DNA of 64,000 nucleotides from Nymphaea colorata (Eukaryota > Streptophyta > Magnoliopsida > Nymphaeales > Nymphaeaceae). The stretch lies in the NCBI RefSeq assembly GCF_008831285.2, contig NC_045149.1:684001-748000 (forward strand). The letters run 5' to 3'. Positions within the stretch are counted from its first letter, which is position 1. Each line of letters opens with the position of its first letter. Shown one piece after another: positions 1 to 11,785 of this stretch. Made by a program: the position numbers and the translations under genes. The notes under the pieces are model-generated. The model saw only the letters and a program-made list of their open reading frames with translations. It did not search any database and was not told where the DNA came from.

Positions 1-329
1 CCCTCTGAATCCCCAAAGAAGTAGGTTGAAGACTAGTTGTTGAGCCTAAGGTTTTGAAATTCAATTGTCTCCATGAAGGGAAGACTTGCACCATCAAAAT
101 CAGAGGATTGAGAAGGCAAAATATAAACTCAGCTTCCTTAGAATGGCTTGATGGTGTTCACCATGTAAAAACTCCCATCATTATTTATTTCATTACATTT
201 TAGGGGTGTTCATGTTATCTTCTCCTAAATTTTTGTCAGACAAAGTGATGATCAATGCCATTTGTCTTTTGAGATCATGAATACAAATAGATATGAATGA
301 CACTATTTCAATTCTATTACACACATAAG
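1..329. other. Leading non-coding stretch
   Basis: No gene, RNA or recognisable transposon domain is visible here. The sequence is AT-rich, and the minisatellite described next begins to take shape near its end. No reading frame resembles a known protein. Confidence 0.5.
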
Positions 330-1310
330 GTTGCCAAGTATATATATGCGTAAGAACAACATTATCTCAACTCTAATGTCCACAAATAGTTGTCAAGAAT
401 ATACATGCATAACATTATCTTTGCCCTAATATATACATATAAATGTCACATTATAGGAAAGAAGAGTATTATCCCATCACTGATATATGCATATGGTTGT
501 CTTCTATGTTTAAGTATAAACAATATTATCTCATCTCTGATATATTCATATGGTTGTCATATATTTTCATGTAAGAACCATATTATTTCATCTCCGATAT
601 ATATATGATCGTCATACATATTCAAGCAAGAACAACATTATCTTATCTTTGATATATCTATATGATTGTCACATATATGTGTGTAACAACATTATCTGAT
701 CTATGATATATACATATGATTGTCATATATATATGAGTGACAACAACATCATATCATCGATGATGTAACCACATGTGTCATATATATATGTGCAAGAACA
801 GTCTTATCTCGTCTATGATATATCTCTATTGTGGTCATATATATTCAATTAAGAATTATATTATCTCATCTTTGATATGTCTACATGATTGTGATATATA
901 TTCAAACAAAAATAGCATTATCTCATCTTTTATCTATCCATATCATTGTCATATACATATGTGATATATCCACATAATTGTCATATATATTCAAGGAAGA
1001 ATAATATGATCTCATCTTTTGATCTATCCATATGAATGTCATATATATGAGTGTAACAACAATATTATCTCATCTATGATATACCCATATGATTGTTACA
1101 TATATGTGTATAACAACAACGTTATCTTATCTATGATGTATCTATATAATTGTCATATATACTAAAAAACGTAGTATTATCTCATCTATAATCTATTCAT
1201 ATGATTGTTACATATATGTGTGTAACAACAACATTATCTTATCTTTGATACATCCATGTGATTGACATGTATATAAATATATACAAACAACATTATCTCA
1301 TTTTGTTTTC
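330..1310 (+). repeat. AT-rich 56-bp minisatellite, about 17 copies
   Basis: A degenerate tandem array. Each unit carries an ATTATCTCATCT-like core followed by GATATATC, then CATATGATTGTCATATAT, then a GTGTAACAACA or CAAGAACAACA spacer. Cores begin near 362, 413, 468, 523, 581, 638, 690, 748, 804, 862, 917, 1006, 1063, 1119, 1174, 1230 and 1289, giving a usual spacing of 51-58 bp. Short open frames across it are Ile/Tyr/Ser/His-rich and look like repeat translation, not genes. The same unit occurs in reverse orientation near 15.84-16.37 kb. Confidence 0.85.
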
Positions 1311-1429
1311 CTTTAAGTCAGTAGAGATGTCTTACAAAATTATGCACTTCATCAGTTTTAACATGACAGTTCTAAGAATAACATCATTCCCTGCTCAAAA
1401 ACAAACACATGCTTAACTTTGCATATTAA

Positions 1430-1537
<108 letters not shown>

Positions 1538-1751
1538 TATTTCACATACATATACATTTACATATCTGTATATACATCTAAATACACCAAATATACATGA
1601 ACTACATGTAGCACTTGGTCTAAATATTTCCATACGTGAAAATATAAGATATGCTCACTCATTATGCCTTTGAATCTATGTACATAAAGAGTAATCTACC
1701 AACACTCTAGTCCATGATAGCTGCACTAGTTCTCTCTCTTTACACCCTTGT

Positions 1752-2345
1752 GACATTATAAGATCATAACATACTCATTTAAAACTACATAAATGCCTAA
1801 TCATGGGCCTGTTTCTGTTTCTGTTTCTGTTTCTAAATATGCACTTAGAGCATTTATCTGCATAGAGATGACTTGAATATAAATCAGCAATCCACTAGCT
1901 TCATTCGTTAACACTTTGTGGCTGAGATAATAGGAGGAGTAGTCATTATCCTCAACTTAGACTTCAATCAGAGATGCACCAAGAAAATGGAAGGTATCTC
2001 CTTCTCTCACTAATCTTTTTGCTGTGTGAACCTTTCCCACAATGATAGGAGTAAGTACAAGGCTAAAATGATGTCTACCCAAGCTTAAGAAGCCTTTTTT
2101 GATGGCCTCAAAATACCCATCGAAATTTGCTGTTACCCTAAAGAAAAAAGGTGACTCTTTGGCTCTCCCACTCCTATTTAATATCTCATTTACTCTTTCT
2201 AGTAGCTTTAACATTCTTCTCATCCACCCCTCTAATATTAATTACAGATTTAATACCTAGTTTGATTGGTCCCAATACATCATAAAATTAAATAGGTAAT
2301 ATATATATATATATATATATTCATTTGAAATTGTAGTGCATTACA
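1752..2345 (-). repeat. Gypsy 3-prime LTR, truncated
   Basis: Aligns by eye with 7263-7855 over its whole length. It ends at GCATTACA, the complement of the TGTAATGC LTR start, immediately next to a polypurine tract. About 0.63 kb of LTR present in the 5-prime copy (6627-7262) is missing on the low-coordinate side, where the CA/TA microsatellite and minisatellite lie instead. No target-site duplication can be read. Confidence 0.8.
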
Positions 2346-2360
2346 TCCTTATCCCCTTAA
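2346..2360 (-). other. Gypsy polypurine tract
   Basis: On the minus strand this reads as a purine-rich run ending AAGGGGATAAGGA directly before the LTR start TGTAATGC. This is the expected plus-strand primer position just upstream of the 3-prime LTR. Confidence 0.7.
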
Positions 2361-2404
2361 AAGAAATTTTTTTAACGTCCTTGAAATTTGCACATATCTT
2401 ATTC

Positions 2405-3999
2405 AAACAACAAAGGATATCTCTTCTTCATGTCCTCTTCAGGCTCCCAAGTGCATTCTTCGATTCTGTGATGTTGTCCTTCCACCTTTACTAATAGAAT
2501 TTGCTTTGTTTGTAACACACATTCTTTCTTATCTATGATCCGAAATGGTTGTTCTTCTATTCATATTTTCTTGCAAATCTATCTCTTCATAGTATATCAC
2601 ATGTGAAGGATCTGAAACATACTTCCATAAAATTGACACATAGAATACTGGATGGACATGATTATATTGTGGCGGAAGTGCAATTCTATATGCCACATTT
2701 CCCATCTTCTCCCAAATTTCAAATGGTCTAATGTACCTTAGACTAAGTTTCCCCTTCTTTCCAAACCGGAACACACTTTTGGTTGGTTAAATTATGATGA
2801 AAACATGTTCTCCTTCTTCAAAAGCTAACTCTCTCTATTGTTGGTTTACATAACTCTTTTGACGACCAAAAGCTTCTTTCTGATCATGTTAACTTGATCG
2901 GTATAATGTTGAATGACTAATGAATTTTCAATCTTGTTATCACTAATATTAGTCCAACTAGTTGGTGACCGACATGTTCGACCATAGAGAGCTTCGAATG
3001 GGGTCATTTCAATATTGGAGCGATAGTTGTTATTATAAGCAAATTCCGCCAACTTCACATGTTTGTCCCATTCACCATTCCATTCCAATATACATGCCCT
3101 CAATATGTCCTTTTGTGTTTGGAAGTTCATTTTATCTATTTCTCGGTTTGGAGATGAAATGTTGTGCTCAGTCCCTAAAGCTTCCTATAGTCTTCCAAAA
3201 AATTTAGATGTGAATCTTGGATCCCTATCTGAAATAATTGATTTAAGAATTTCATTGAGTCTAACAATTTCTTCAGCATATAAGTTAGCTAGACTTCAAG
3301 TGATTGTAAATTCTTGATGGGTAAGAAGTATGCAGATTTAGTTAGACAGCCCATCACTACCTAAATAGTGTCATGTTGTTGTCGAGTAAGTAGTTACCCT
3401 ACTATGAAATCCATTGAGATGTCTTCCCATTTTAGTGAAGAATCTCAATTTTCTGCATCAGACCACTAGGTTTCTGATGTTCTACTTTAACTTGTTGGCA
3501 CACCAAGCATCGTGCGACGAATTCGACAATTTCCTTCTTCATTCCTGGCAACCAAAAGTTCCTTCTTATATTTATATACATCTTAGTGCTTCAAGGGTGT
3601 ATGGTGTATCTTGTTTTTGTGTGTCATGTCCAGCAACTTGTTTTCACTTCTTTATCATTTGGGACCCACAATCTACTATTAAACCATATGGATCATCACC
3701 ATCTTGATATAAGGAGTTTCCTCTTTCTCGCATTCAAGCACTAATTGCGTGTATTCATGACTCACTTTTTGCTTTTCAATAATCTCAAGTAACTTATCTC
3801 TAATCAATGTAGTACCCTTCACCTTTCTATTATCATCTTGTATTGGATACCAGTGTGTAAGAGCTTCTATTAACTTCCATGTATGAAGTAATAGTTCACA
3901 AGCCTTAGCAGGAGTCTTTCTACCGAGTGTATCGGCTGCTACATTAGCCTTGCTAGGATGATATCTTATTTGAATGTCATGATCTTTTAGATATTCCAA
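2405..3999 (-). pseudogene. Gypsy integrase and chromodomain
   Basis: Broken minus-strand remains of integrase and the chromodomain tail. Visible pieces in order are HDTI..VVMGCLTKSAYFLPI near 3.3-3.4 kb (integrase core), LEWNGEWDKHVKLAEFAYNN and FEALYGRTCRSP near 2.95-3.1 kb (end of the catalytic core), GKLSLRYIRPFEIWEKMG and HPVFYVSILWKYVSDPSHVI near 2.6-2.75 kb (GPF/GPY-type module), and IEECTWEPEEDMKKRYPLLF near 2.41-2.47 kb (chromodomain). Frames change several times. In chromoviruses the chromodomain steers integration towards particular chromatin, but this copy is too broken to act. Confidence 0.85.
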
Positions 4000-4029
4000 T
4001 CATCTCATTTGTCTTAGGTTCGATTATTT

Positions 4030-4395
4030 CTATGGAAGTAGATACTTGAAAGATTTATGATTAGAAAATATCTTAAATTCTACACCATAAAGATAATGTC
4101 TCCACATTTTTAGTGTGAACACCACTGCTCCCAACTCTAGATCATGAGTGAGATAGTTCTTCCCATGTGTTTGCAATTGGTTAGAGACATATGCTATTGC
4201 TTTTCTTCCTTGAATAAGAACTACACCATAACCAGAGCCTGATGCATCCATGTAAATTGCAAACCCTTTTTGAGCTTTTGGTAAGGTTAGAATTGGAGCA
4301 TTGGTTAATTTATCCTTCAAATGTTGAAAGCTCTTCTCACATGCTTCTGCCCACTCAAACTTAACTCCCTTTGCATTGGTCAATTTATCCTTCAA
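4030..4395 (-). pseudogene. Gypsy RNase H domain
   Basis: The best-preserved open stretch of the element. It contains [20 protein letters not shown] at its start, then [19 protein letters not shown] (the RNase H DAS motif) and [20 protein letters not shown] with [17 protein letters not shown] (the later conserved block). The family function is removal of the RNA strand of the RNA-DNA hybrid. It starts inside a 73-bp tandem duplication (4306-4442), so the KDKLTNA segment is represented twice. Confidence 0.85.
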
Positions 4396-4442
4396 ATGTT
4401 GAAAGCTCTTCTCACATGCTTCGATCCACTTAAACTTAACTT
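4306..4442. repeat. 73-bp tandem duplication in gypsy pol
   Basis: Two adjacent copies share the block TTATCCTTCAAATGTTGAAA followed by the same 30-odd bases, with only a few differences between copies. It duplicates the end of the RT-RNase H connection, adding about 24 codons in frame. Confidence 0.85.
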
Positions 4443-5390
4443 CTTATTGCAATAGCTTCATCACTGGAGCTGCAATTTTGGAAAAATCCTGAATAAACTT
4501 CATGTACATAGCCAGTTAAACCAAGAAAACTTCTAATTTCTATCACATTGGTTGTGTGACCTAACTCAAGATATGATAAACAATGCATAATCGCATTGAA
4601 CCATCTTTCTTTTCACAAACAGAAATGTTGCACCCCTGGGTGAAACGCTTGGTCATGTGAAGCCCTTGCTTGATAAGTCTTGAATCTGTCGCTTTAGCTC
4701 TTTTAATTCTGCTGGTGTCATACAGTATGCAGCTTTAGATATAGAACTCGTTCTAGGTATCAATTCAATCCCAAATTTCACAACTCTTAATAAGGGTAAC
4801 CCTAGCAAGTCATCAGGAAACACATCTGCATAATCCTTGACTACTCGTACTCCCACAATAGGTGACAATTGTACTCATATTGTTTCCATATACCAAGTAT
4901 GTCATGCACCCATCTTTCATGTATTTTCTTGCTTTGATTGATGAGAAGGTCATCTTTCTTTCACCCTGAAGATTATTTACTCCAAATTCGACATTTTGAT
5001 CATTTTGCACATAAATCTTCAATTTCTTCTTCCTGCAGTCAATGTTCACATAGTGGTGGTAGAACCAGCCAATTCCTAGGATCACATCATACCGCTCCAT
5101 GTTCTCACCACTAACTAGGCTGGTAATAAGTATCCTTGTATTTCAACTTTGACTTCTTCTATATATGTTCCGTAGGTATCTTTGATTCCTACTAAAATGA
5201 CTCACAATTCATATGACATGCTCTTTTCTTCTACTTATAATAATTCAACAAATCCCTTTGAAATAAAAGAATTTGTTGCTCCAGAGTCAAAAAGAACATT
5301 CACCCACTGAGAGTTTATGAGAAATGTACCTTCACTGAGATTGTTGGATTTCAAATCCTATATAATGGTAGCATAGACTCATCGAGGTAT
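4443..5390 (-). pseudogene. Gypsy protease and truncated reverse transcriptase
   Basis: The protease signature VLFDSGATNSFIS lies near 5.27-5.31 kb on the minus strand. MERYDVILGIGWFYHHYVNI follows near 5.04-5.10 kb, then the linker VVKDYADVFPDDLLGLP and the RT entry PAELKELKRQIQDLSSKGF and KDGSMRLCI near 4.58-4.75 kb. Immediately afterwards the sequence continues NVIEIRSFLGLTGYV, which normally lies about 150 residues later. The palm with its catalytic aspartates is absent. Stops are present throughout. The element could not have made active RT in its present state. Confidence 0.85.
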
Positions 5391-6499
5391 CTTCTTGCCC
5401 CCTCCTCCTGTCTGCACTACCTCTTTCTTCTTTGGACATTCTCAACTGAAATGTCCCATGATGCCATAATATAAACATGCTCCTGTGTCTCGATAGCATG
5501 ATTTACTAGGGTGTTGACGATGACACTTGGGACACTCATCATCCCACTTAGGTGGTAACCTTATTTACTTTTTGAACTTCTCTCCAGGCTTCACTGTATC
5601 ATTGTGGATCCTCTTGAACTAATTCTTCTTTGGCCTTGGCTTGAAGAATTCATGCTTCTTGTCTATTCCATAACTTCTGTCCCAATCGTTTTCAAACTGT
5701 GTAGCCATGTCAATGGCATCATCAGAATCTCTTGGACAACTGCCCATCACCTTGTTCCTCAACCCAACTTTAATTCCTCTCACAAATTTGTGTACTCTAT
5801 CCATGTCTGTAGTGTAAATGTTTGGACAATATTTCTCTAAGTGTCAGAATTTGACTACATATTCACGTAATCTCACGCTCCTATGCTCCAATTCCAAGAA
5901 TTCTTGCATATGCCTTTGTCGTGTGAAGGTTGGTATATAGGCATAATTAAACGTGTTTTTGAAATCATTCCATGTTATCTCCTATTCATCAAACTTCAAC
6001 TTGCATTACATCTGCCACCATTCATCGGCATCTCCTTTTAGTATAAAGGTTCCAAATGGAGCATTCTTATTGTCAGTCACATTTAAAGTAGTGAACTTTT
6101 TCTCAATCTCCTTCAACCACTCATCGGCATCATCCATCGTACCCTTTCCATTAAACTTTCTGGGTGTAAATTCATAAATTCTTTGTGTATTACACCTCTT
6201 GCTTCATGGTTCTTGATTCTACCAGCCTTTGCATTGCTTCTGCCAGAATGAGTACTTTGCACAAGATCATGCATCAATCTTTGATCATTTGTGAGGTATG
6301 CATGATAAACTCCTGCTGCTGTTGATCCCTCGCAATGGTGCTCCAGACCGAAAAGGTTAATATCTTTATTTCGGTCTCCATCATTGCAAGGGCCATGACC
6401 TCTACCACTAGTTTTTACACCTCGAGTGTGTGCCATCTGAATCACACATTCAAAGAGAGCATCATCAAAAAAAATTTCTTTATATTCATATCTAAACAT
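5391..6499 (-). pseudogene. Gypsy gag with zinc knuckles
   Basis: Minus-strand capsid and nucleocapsid remnant. Visible features are FMNLHPESL near 6.16 kb, EIEKKFTTLNVTDNKNAPFG and ILKGDADEWWQM near 6.0-6.1 kb (the WW of the gag core), then VHKFVRGIKVGLRNKVMG near 5.75-5.80 kb. A Cys/His-rich tail CPKCHRQHPSKSCYRDTGAC follows near 5.45-5.55 kb, with a second knuckle after it that ends ECPKKK. Several stops break it. In intact relatives this protein packages element RNA. Confidence 0.85.
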
Positions 6500-6607
6500 A
6501 ATTCTTGCCCAAACTCAAATGCAACACCCTTTCACAACATCCACAGATGACTTTCCTCATTTTTCTTTTTGTGACTAGCACTAGGCATTGGACACAGACT
6601 CTAGACA

Positions 6608-6623
6608 TTGACTATGATATCAA
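6608..6623 (-). other. Gypsy primer binding site (mutated)
   Basis: The minus strand reads TTGATATCATAGTCAA directly next to the inner edge of the 5-prime LTR. It resembles the common plant initiator-tRNA-Met primer site TGGTATCAGAGC, with several transitions. Confidence 0.65.
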
Positions 6624-6626
6624 AGT

Positions 6627-7855
6627 TGTCATGAACCAAGTTTTGACACCATTTTTTTTAATATAAGATGAAAACTATAGATTATATTATAGAATGAAAA
6701 TCAAGTCTTAAAAGTCAAATCAAATATTGGGTAATGACCAAAATAGAAACAAATCAAATGAGATGTATGATTTCACAAGAACCCATGTAGAGCCTAAACA
6801 AATGACTACAATGGCTCAATGAAAATAAAGTCACAAAAATCCTAGACTCGACACAATGCCTAGATCACTAATGCTAGTTACTCGCAAAATAGAGGGAATC
6901 TATCCATGATCCAACAATCAATCAAGCATTACCTGAAGAGATGGAAGGAAAAAGGGGTCAGATTGCTTTGAGTATGAAAATATCCAACCATAGGTAGAGC
7001 ACAGTTTGGCAAAATAGATATATAATTATATCAAACAAAAATTAGTATGCAGCTCAAGACCACCGGCTGTGAGCTGAAACCTCAAGACGCACCAAGGCTA
7101 AGTTTACTACGACAAATATGGTAACATAGATCATTATAGGTTGCAAAGATACACCAATAATAACCACCATCAAACATGGTCATAGTGATGAGCATCAGCA
7201 GAAATCCCTATGGGCACAAACACATGTATAACATAACCAATCTTCACCAGGTAATTCACAAAGACATGTTTTACAAATCATAACATACTAATTTAAAACT
7301 GCATAGATGTCTAAACATGGGCATGTTTCTGTTTCTAAATACGCATTTAGAGTAACTTGAATCTAAACCAGCAGTCCATTAGTTCCATTCTCTAACGCTT
7401 TGTGGCTGAGATAACAAGAGAACAAGTCCTTATCCTTAACTTAGAGTTCAGCCAGGAATGCAGCAATAAAATGGAAGGTATCTCCTTCTCTCTCCAATCT
7501 TTTTGATGCAGGAGCCTTTCTTACAATGATAGCAGCAAGTAGAGGCCAAAATCTTGTCTACCCAAGCTTAATAAGCCATTTTTGATGGCCTCAAAATTCT
7601 CATCCGAATTTGTTGTTACCCAAAAGAAAAAGGGTGACTCTTTGGTTTCTCCCAACCCTATTTAATATCCCATTTACTCTTTCTAGTAATTTTAACATTT
7701 TAATCAACCGCCTCTCTAATATTAATTATAGATTTACTACCTAATTTGACTGGTCCCAATACATCATAAAAATAAACAAATAATGTGTGTGTGTGTGTGT
7801 GTGTGTATGCATGCTTATATTTAATTATATTCATTTAAAATTATAGGGCTTTACA
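6627..7855 (-). repeat. Gypsy 5-prime LTR, about 1.23 kb
   Basis: Bounded by TGTCATGAACC at 6627 and GGGCTTTACA at 7855, which gives the expected TG...CA ends. Its outer 0.59 kb matches 1752-2345. It contains a (GT)n run near 7783-7806. Confidence 0.8.
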
Positions 7856-8424
7856 CTATCTGTTTTCAGTTAACGCTGTTTTGTCCTTGCCTTTGGTTTG
7901 ATACAACATAGCTGTTTAGGAGTTAAGACCGCCTTGTGTTGCTGTCATGGAAGGCTATGTGACTTCATCACAACGACGTCCTGTGAGCTCGACATTAGGA
8001 CTTTACAAAGACCATTTGTCCTATGTCTGAAACTTTCGTGTAGAGCCAATTTATTATCAAATTAGAAAATATGGCTTTCATTAATTTCATGAAGCAAGCT
8101 TTTGTGCTAGTGACTTTTTTTTTCTTTCTGAACCTGTATATTTGGATAAGCTCTAGATGTGATTTCCTGAAAATTAAAATAAAAAAGAAATGAAAAACAA
8201 GAGATGCATAGAAGAAGTCGGAAACTTACCATGTTAACTTTATGCTCAACTTCTCTTGATAACTCATGAAAAACTATGAAGCTGGTTATATGCGCTGCTT
8301 GTATATATGTAATTTCACATGTCATTTTAAGTATGACAAAGAAAGTCTATGATTAATACAATAAAAAACTTTTTATATAGACAAAAATAGAAACAACAAA
8401 AAGAAGATTTGAGGATTAGATAAA
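7856..8424. other. Non-coding gap between two elements
   Basis: Sits between the gypsy LTR and the putative Mutator-like terminus. No gene, RNA or recognisable protein remnant is seen in any frame. Confidence 0.5.
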
Positions 8425-8499
8425 GGTAAAATTTGTCAGTTCGTATATTCATATCGTTATGACCAATATACCCCTTTAATCAGTAAAAAAATATTTTCG
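8425..8499 (+). repeat. Candidate left terminal inverted repeat
   Basis: Begins GGTAAAATTTGTCAG and contains TATGACCAATATACCCC followed by TTTAATCAG and an A-rich run. This style (GGTAAAATTTGTC with a GACC..ATACCCC core) resembles Mutator-like ends. It pairs imperfectly with the reverse complement of 26516-26582, mainly through ATTAAGG-GGGT-TATT-GTCAT. Confidence 0.4.
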
Positions 8500-9689
8500 T
8501 TTTTTTTCTTCTGTTTATAGTGTTCTCTTATTACGTCATAAATATTTTATTATCTCATAAAAATTTTACTATCTCATTAGCCATTTGTCTCAAACATTAA
8601 CTCGTGAAGCTGAATCGGCATCAAAGTGGGTCAAAGGCAAATCGGCTGGTGCACTCGATAAACACTAACAACCCACGGTTGATAGCGGGAATGATTCGAG
8701 TAGCACGTACATAAAGTTATTTTTCCAAAAATACCTTTTGGTGCAGCAAAACAACTTTTCGGAAAAAAACATGCCCCGAAGTGGATGGTGGGAATGATGC
8801 AAGAAGCCCATACGTGAAAAAGTTAAAGGAAGTTTATTAGTCATGGAGTGGAGGCTTCTCCATAACACTTCAAACATTCACAGCAATAGAAGGAGTTGTC
8901 CATCGCAAGCAGCTATTATATCGTTCTTATCAGTGTGGTTCTCATTATTGGTCGAAGAGCATTAATCAGAGCAACCTTAAGGATGTTTATTGGAACGAAC
9001 AAAGGCTTCTACCACGTTTGCTTATTCCAGAGGGAGTTCTTGTACACAGGATGTGCTTATCATCCTCGTCAGCAGAAGTTATCGTTGTCAGTCGAATAAT
9101 GCCTGTCAAAGCAAGCATAAGGACGACTGTTGGATTATTATCCTCTTCGGTGACAAATATAGACTATCATTTCTAGGTTGGTCTTGCGCTTTTGTTAGTT
9201 TATACATTGTAGAAGGGAAAGAGAAAGAGGCAAGATAATAAAACAACAACTCCAGCATATACTCTAGAAAAAAAGAGAAGGAAGTGAGATAATGAAATAA
9301 CAACATTATCTCATATCTTTCTGTTTCTTACATGTAATATATACATGCGTTATAATTTCAAAGTCTTATATGTGTTCGTTTATCTCTAGCTCTATATACC
9401 TTTGTTATTCCACTATCTAATATATGTTTTTTTTGCTTGTTGTAGATCAACGATGTCTTTTTCAATCAATAAAGAAGAATACAACACTTAACATCTGTTG
9501 TTTGATGTCAAATGGTATGAAGTTGAACTATACATTGGACAAATCTAATGAACTTGAAAAAAGATAAAATGATACATGAGTAACGTTTTGACAGAACTAA
9601 AAGAGGATGAAGCTGTTGTTGCAATAGATCGTACTTCACATGAGGTAGAGCATAAGGTAAAGAGAATGAATGTGTCAAATAAAATGAGG
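8500..9689. other. No recognisable gene
   Basis: Left subterminal part of the putative Mutator-like element. Open frames are short and unlike known proteins. A small palindromic junction GAGATAATGAAATAACAACA followed by TTATCTCA lies at 9289-9316, the first appearance of the TTATC core in this region. Confidence 0.4.
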
Positions 9690-9930
9690 AGAGGAGGTGG
9701 CGCAAACGTAGGGACATGCTACAGAGACTGACAATGCAGATGAGAAAGAATTTGAGCAGAAGGAGGTCGCAGACATGAAGAGATAGGCCACAGAGTTAGA
9801 CAATGCATGGGTGAAGGAACTTAAGCTGGTGGAGGTGGCAGAAACGAGGGTACAGGTCGGGGAGAGACAATGTAGGGGAGAAGGAACTTGAGCAGGAGGA
9901 GGAGGCAGAAGCAAAGGGACGTGCCATAGA
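9690..9930 (+). repeat. About 70-bp coding-type minisatellite, 3-4 copies
   Basis: Imperfect units start GGAGGTGGCGCAAACG (about 9692), GGAGGTCGCAGACATG (about 9762), GGAGGTGGCAGAAACG (about 9830) and GGAGGAGGCAGAAGC (about 9900). Each also carries GACAATG and GAACTTGAGCA or GAACTTAAGC. The translation is Glu-rich, and the array lies at the 5-prime end of the plant-mobile-domain pseudogene. Confidence 0.65.
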
Positions 9931-9949
9931 GACGAAGAAAGGAGGGGAG

Positions 9950-11590
9950 ATTGGATTTCAGCACGAGGAGATGGTAGAAGGGGAACAACTCCTCGAAGAG
10001 GAGAATGTCGGGAAGAAGGATAATGAGGAGGAGAATTCATTGTTGGATGAAACAAATGGATTAGTGTTAGATGTGCAGACTGCACCTACACTAAAAAATA
10101 GAGGTTCTAGACGAATGAGAAAATCTGATTTCGATGTAGAGGTGGTAGAAATAGTTGGTAAGAAAAGGAGGTGAGTGTGTGATGTTGATGTAAGTAATTT
10201 ATATCGTTTATTCAAGTATTTGTAATTAAAGTTTTTGTGCAAGATAATGTCTTTGATACTGGTATTTCTATTGTAGAGATATGGGTGTTGCCAATGGCGT
10301 TCGGCCATTGATTGGTATGAAGTTTTTTTACACTTCCAAAAGCTACAATTCTCGAGTTGCTTTCCCATGGCACAATAGAACTCCAATAAGGGTCCTTGTA
10401 TGTCCTGGCATAGAAGTGAAATTTTTGAACAAATACATTTGTGTTTGATGGATTTGACATGATGATCACACTAGAAGACAATGCTAGGCTATTGCATTTG
10501 AGAACTCATGGAAAATCTATGGTCAGGATGTCCAAGTACAGCTTGTAGGGAAGAGTAGTGACCTAGGGTTGACAGGTTTGGATTTTAAGAAAACTATGGC
10601 CTTTGGGGGAAAGTCGACCTCATTAGTTTTTTTAGAGCTACATAATAAATGGCAGCATGCAAAGAATGATGGACCTTAAGAAGCAGACCAAGCATTGAGG
10701 TCCTTTCTTGCATATTTATTTGGCATGTGTTAGTGACACTTCAGGCTGAAGAATAAGCTGGCAGATACGTCTAATTTTTGGAAGATGTCAACAAGGTTCA
10801 CCGCTACGCATGGGGAGCAATTTTGTTATTGCATTAGCTAGTTGGAACGAATTAAGGATAGGGTTGCATCCATTGAAGGATGTCGACAGTTGCTACAGGT
10901 AGAGATAGTATGTTCATCATGTAAATTTATATATAAAAAGGACTATCCATCATCATGTAATATCTGTATCTGTGGTTTTTCACTAGTTTTGGATGTGGGA
11001 GCGCATACCTTCTATTAGACCAACTGTGGAGTGTCCATTTCCAAATGCTCTTCCATTACATGAATAGTGAAGAGGTATCAGTCCCAAGGATTACAACGAT
11101 GTAGAGTCATCCAGATCGATCATATCGAATCTTCAGATGGCTTAGGTATGTATAGCAAATAGTGTTTCATATTGTGTTCAATAAGGTCGATGTAATACTT
11201 GTGTATTGATGATAATTCTATTTTCTTGTGGAGGTGTTGTTTAGACCATACATTGGTCACAACACCAATGATTTGATCATCATGAAAGCTTTTGAGTTGT
11301 CATGTAGAGACCTATAGTTGTTATGCACGAACAAAGTAGACATACAACATGAAAGCCAAATCTTCTTGTAGCATGGTCTTGGCCAATTGATTCTACAACC
11401 ACCCCAGCCCTACTAGAGATTAAGAAACAAGAATGCTTTTAGGGTTGGAGTTGATTGGAAACTGTTTTAGAAAGAGCTCCATAACTGGTGTCATGGTGGT
11501 GAAATGGCCATTGTTTATGATGGTGAGGGGTTTGCACTAGGGTGCTGCAAGCAGTATTGAGTAGTTCATGATCGGGTACTTGAAATTTGT
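9950..11590 (+). pseudogene. Plant mobile domain (PMD) gene, broken
   Basis: Remains of a gene of the plant mobile domain family, which is carried by Mutator-like and other plant transposons and is related to MAIL1-type host proteins. An acidic, Lys/Glu-rich N-terminal piece is open at 9971-10174. The diagnostic MMITLEDNARLLHL follows at about 10457-10500, matching the family motif M-T-I-T-L-E-D. Further blocks are FRSFLAYLFGM-like near 10.70 kb, FWMWERIPSIRPTVECPF at about 10.99-11.04 kb and LFRPYIGHNTNDLIIM at about 11.24-11.28 kb. At least six stops and frameshifts separate these blocks, some possibly introns. No current product is expected. Family assignment is fairly firm and gene limits are approximate. 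Confidence 0.65.
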
Positions 11591-11626
11591 TTAAATGTGC
11601 CCCAACTTTTTTGCCCTCTACAACAG

Positions 11627-11652
11627 CATCATCATCATCATCATCATCATCT
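11627..11652. repeat. (CAT)n trinucleotide repeat
   Basis: About eight CAT triplets just downstream of the last recognisable PMD block. Confidence 0.9.
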
Positions 11653-11785
11653 CGAGTGGAGGATGCTACTCAGAGGGAGATCCATAGTAAATGCACTAGG
11701 ATCATATGGGCAGGGAGATTAGAAGCAAAAGACATCATGACCATGTGGAGACTACAGCCCATACAGTGCCGTTGTCACATTAATT

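Larger units (their letters stand above)
1752..7855 (-). mobile_element. Ty3/gypsy chromovirus (Tekay/Del-like), degenerate
   Basis: A minus-strand LTR retrotransposon. From high to low coordinate it contains the 5-prime LTR, a mutated tRNA-Met-type primer site, gag with zinc knuckles, aspartic protease, a remnant of reverse transcriptase, RNase H, integrase and a C-terminal chromodomain, then the polypurine tract and a shortened 3-prime LTR. This domain order with a terminal chromodomain defines chromoviruses. The frame is broken by many stops and frameshifts, the RT palm is missing, and the LTRs differ from each other at many positions. It is therefore an old, immobile copy. The Tekay/Del assignment rests on the integrase C-terminus and chromodomain wording, and is an inference. 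Confidence 0.9.

Noticed and set aside
330-1310. CRISPR-like array of short spaced repeats
   Set aside because: Units are degenerate throughout, with no constant repeat separated by unique spacers, and the window is eukaryotic. It is a minisatellite.
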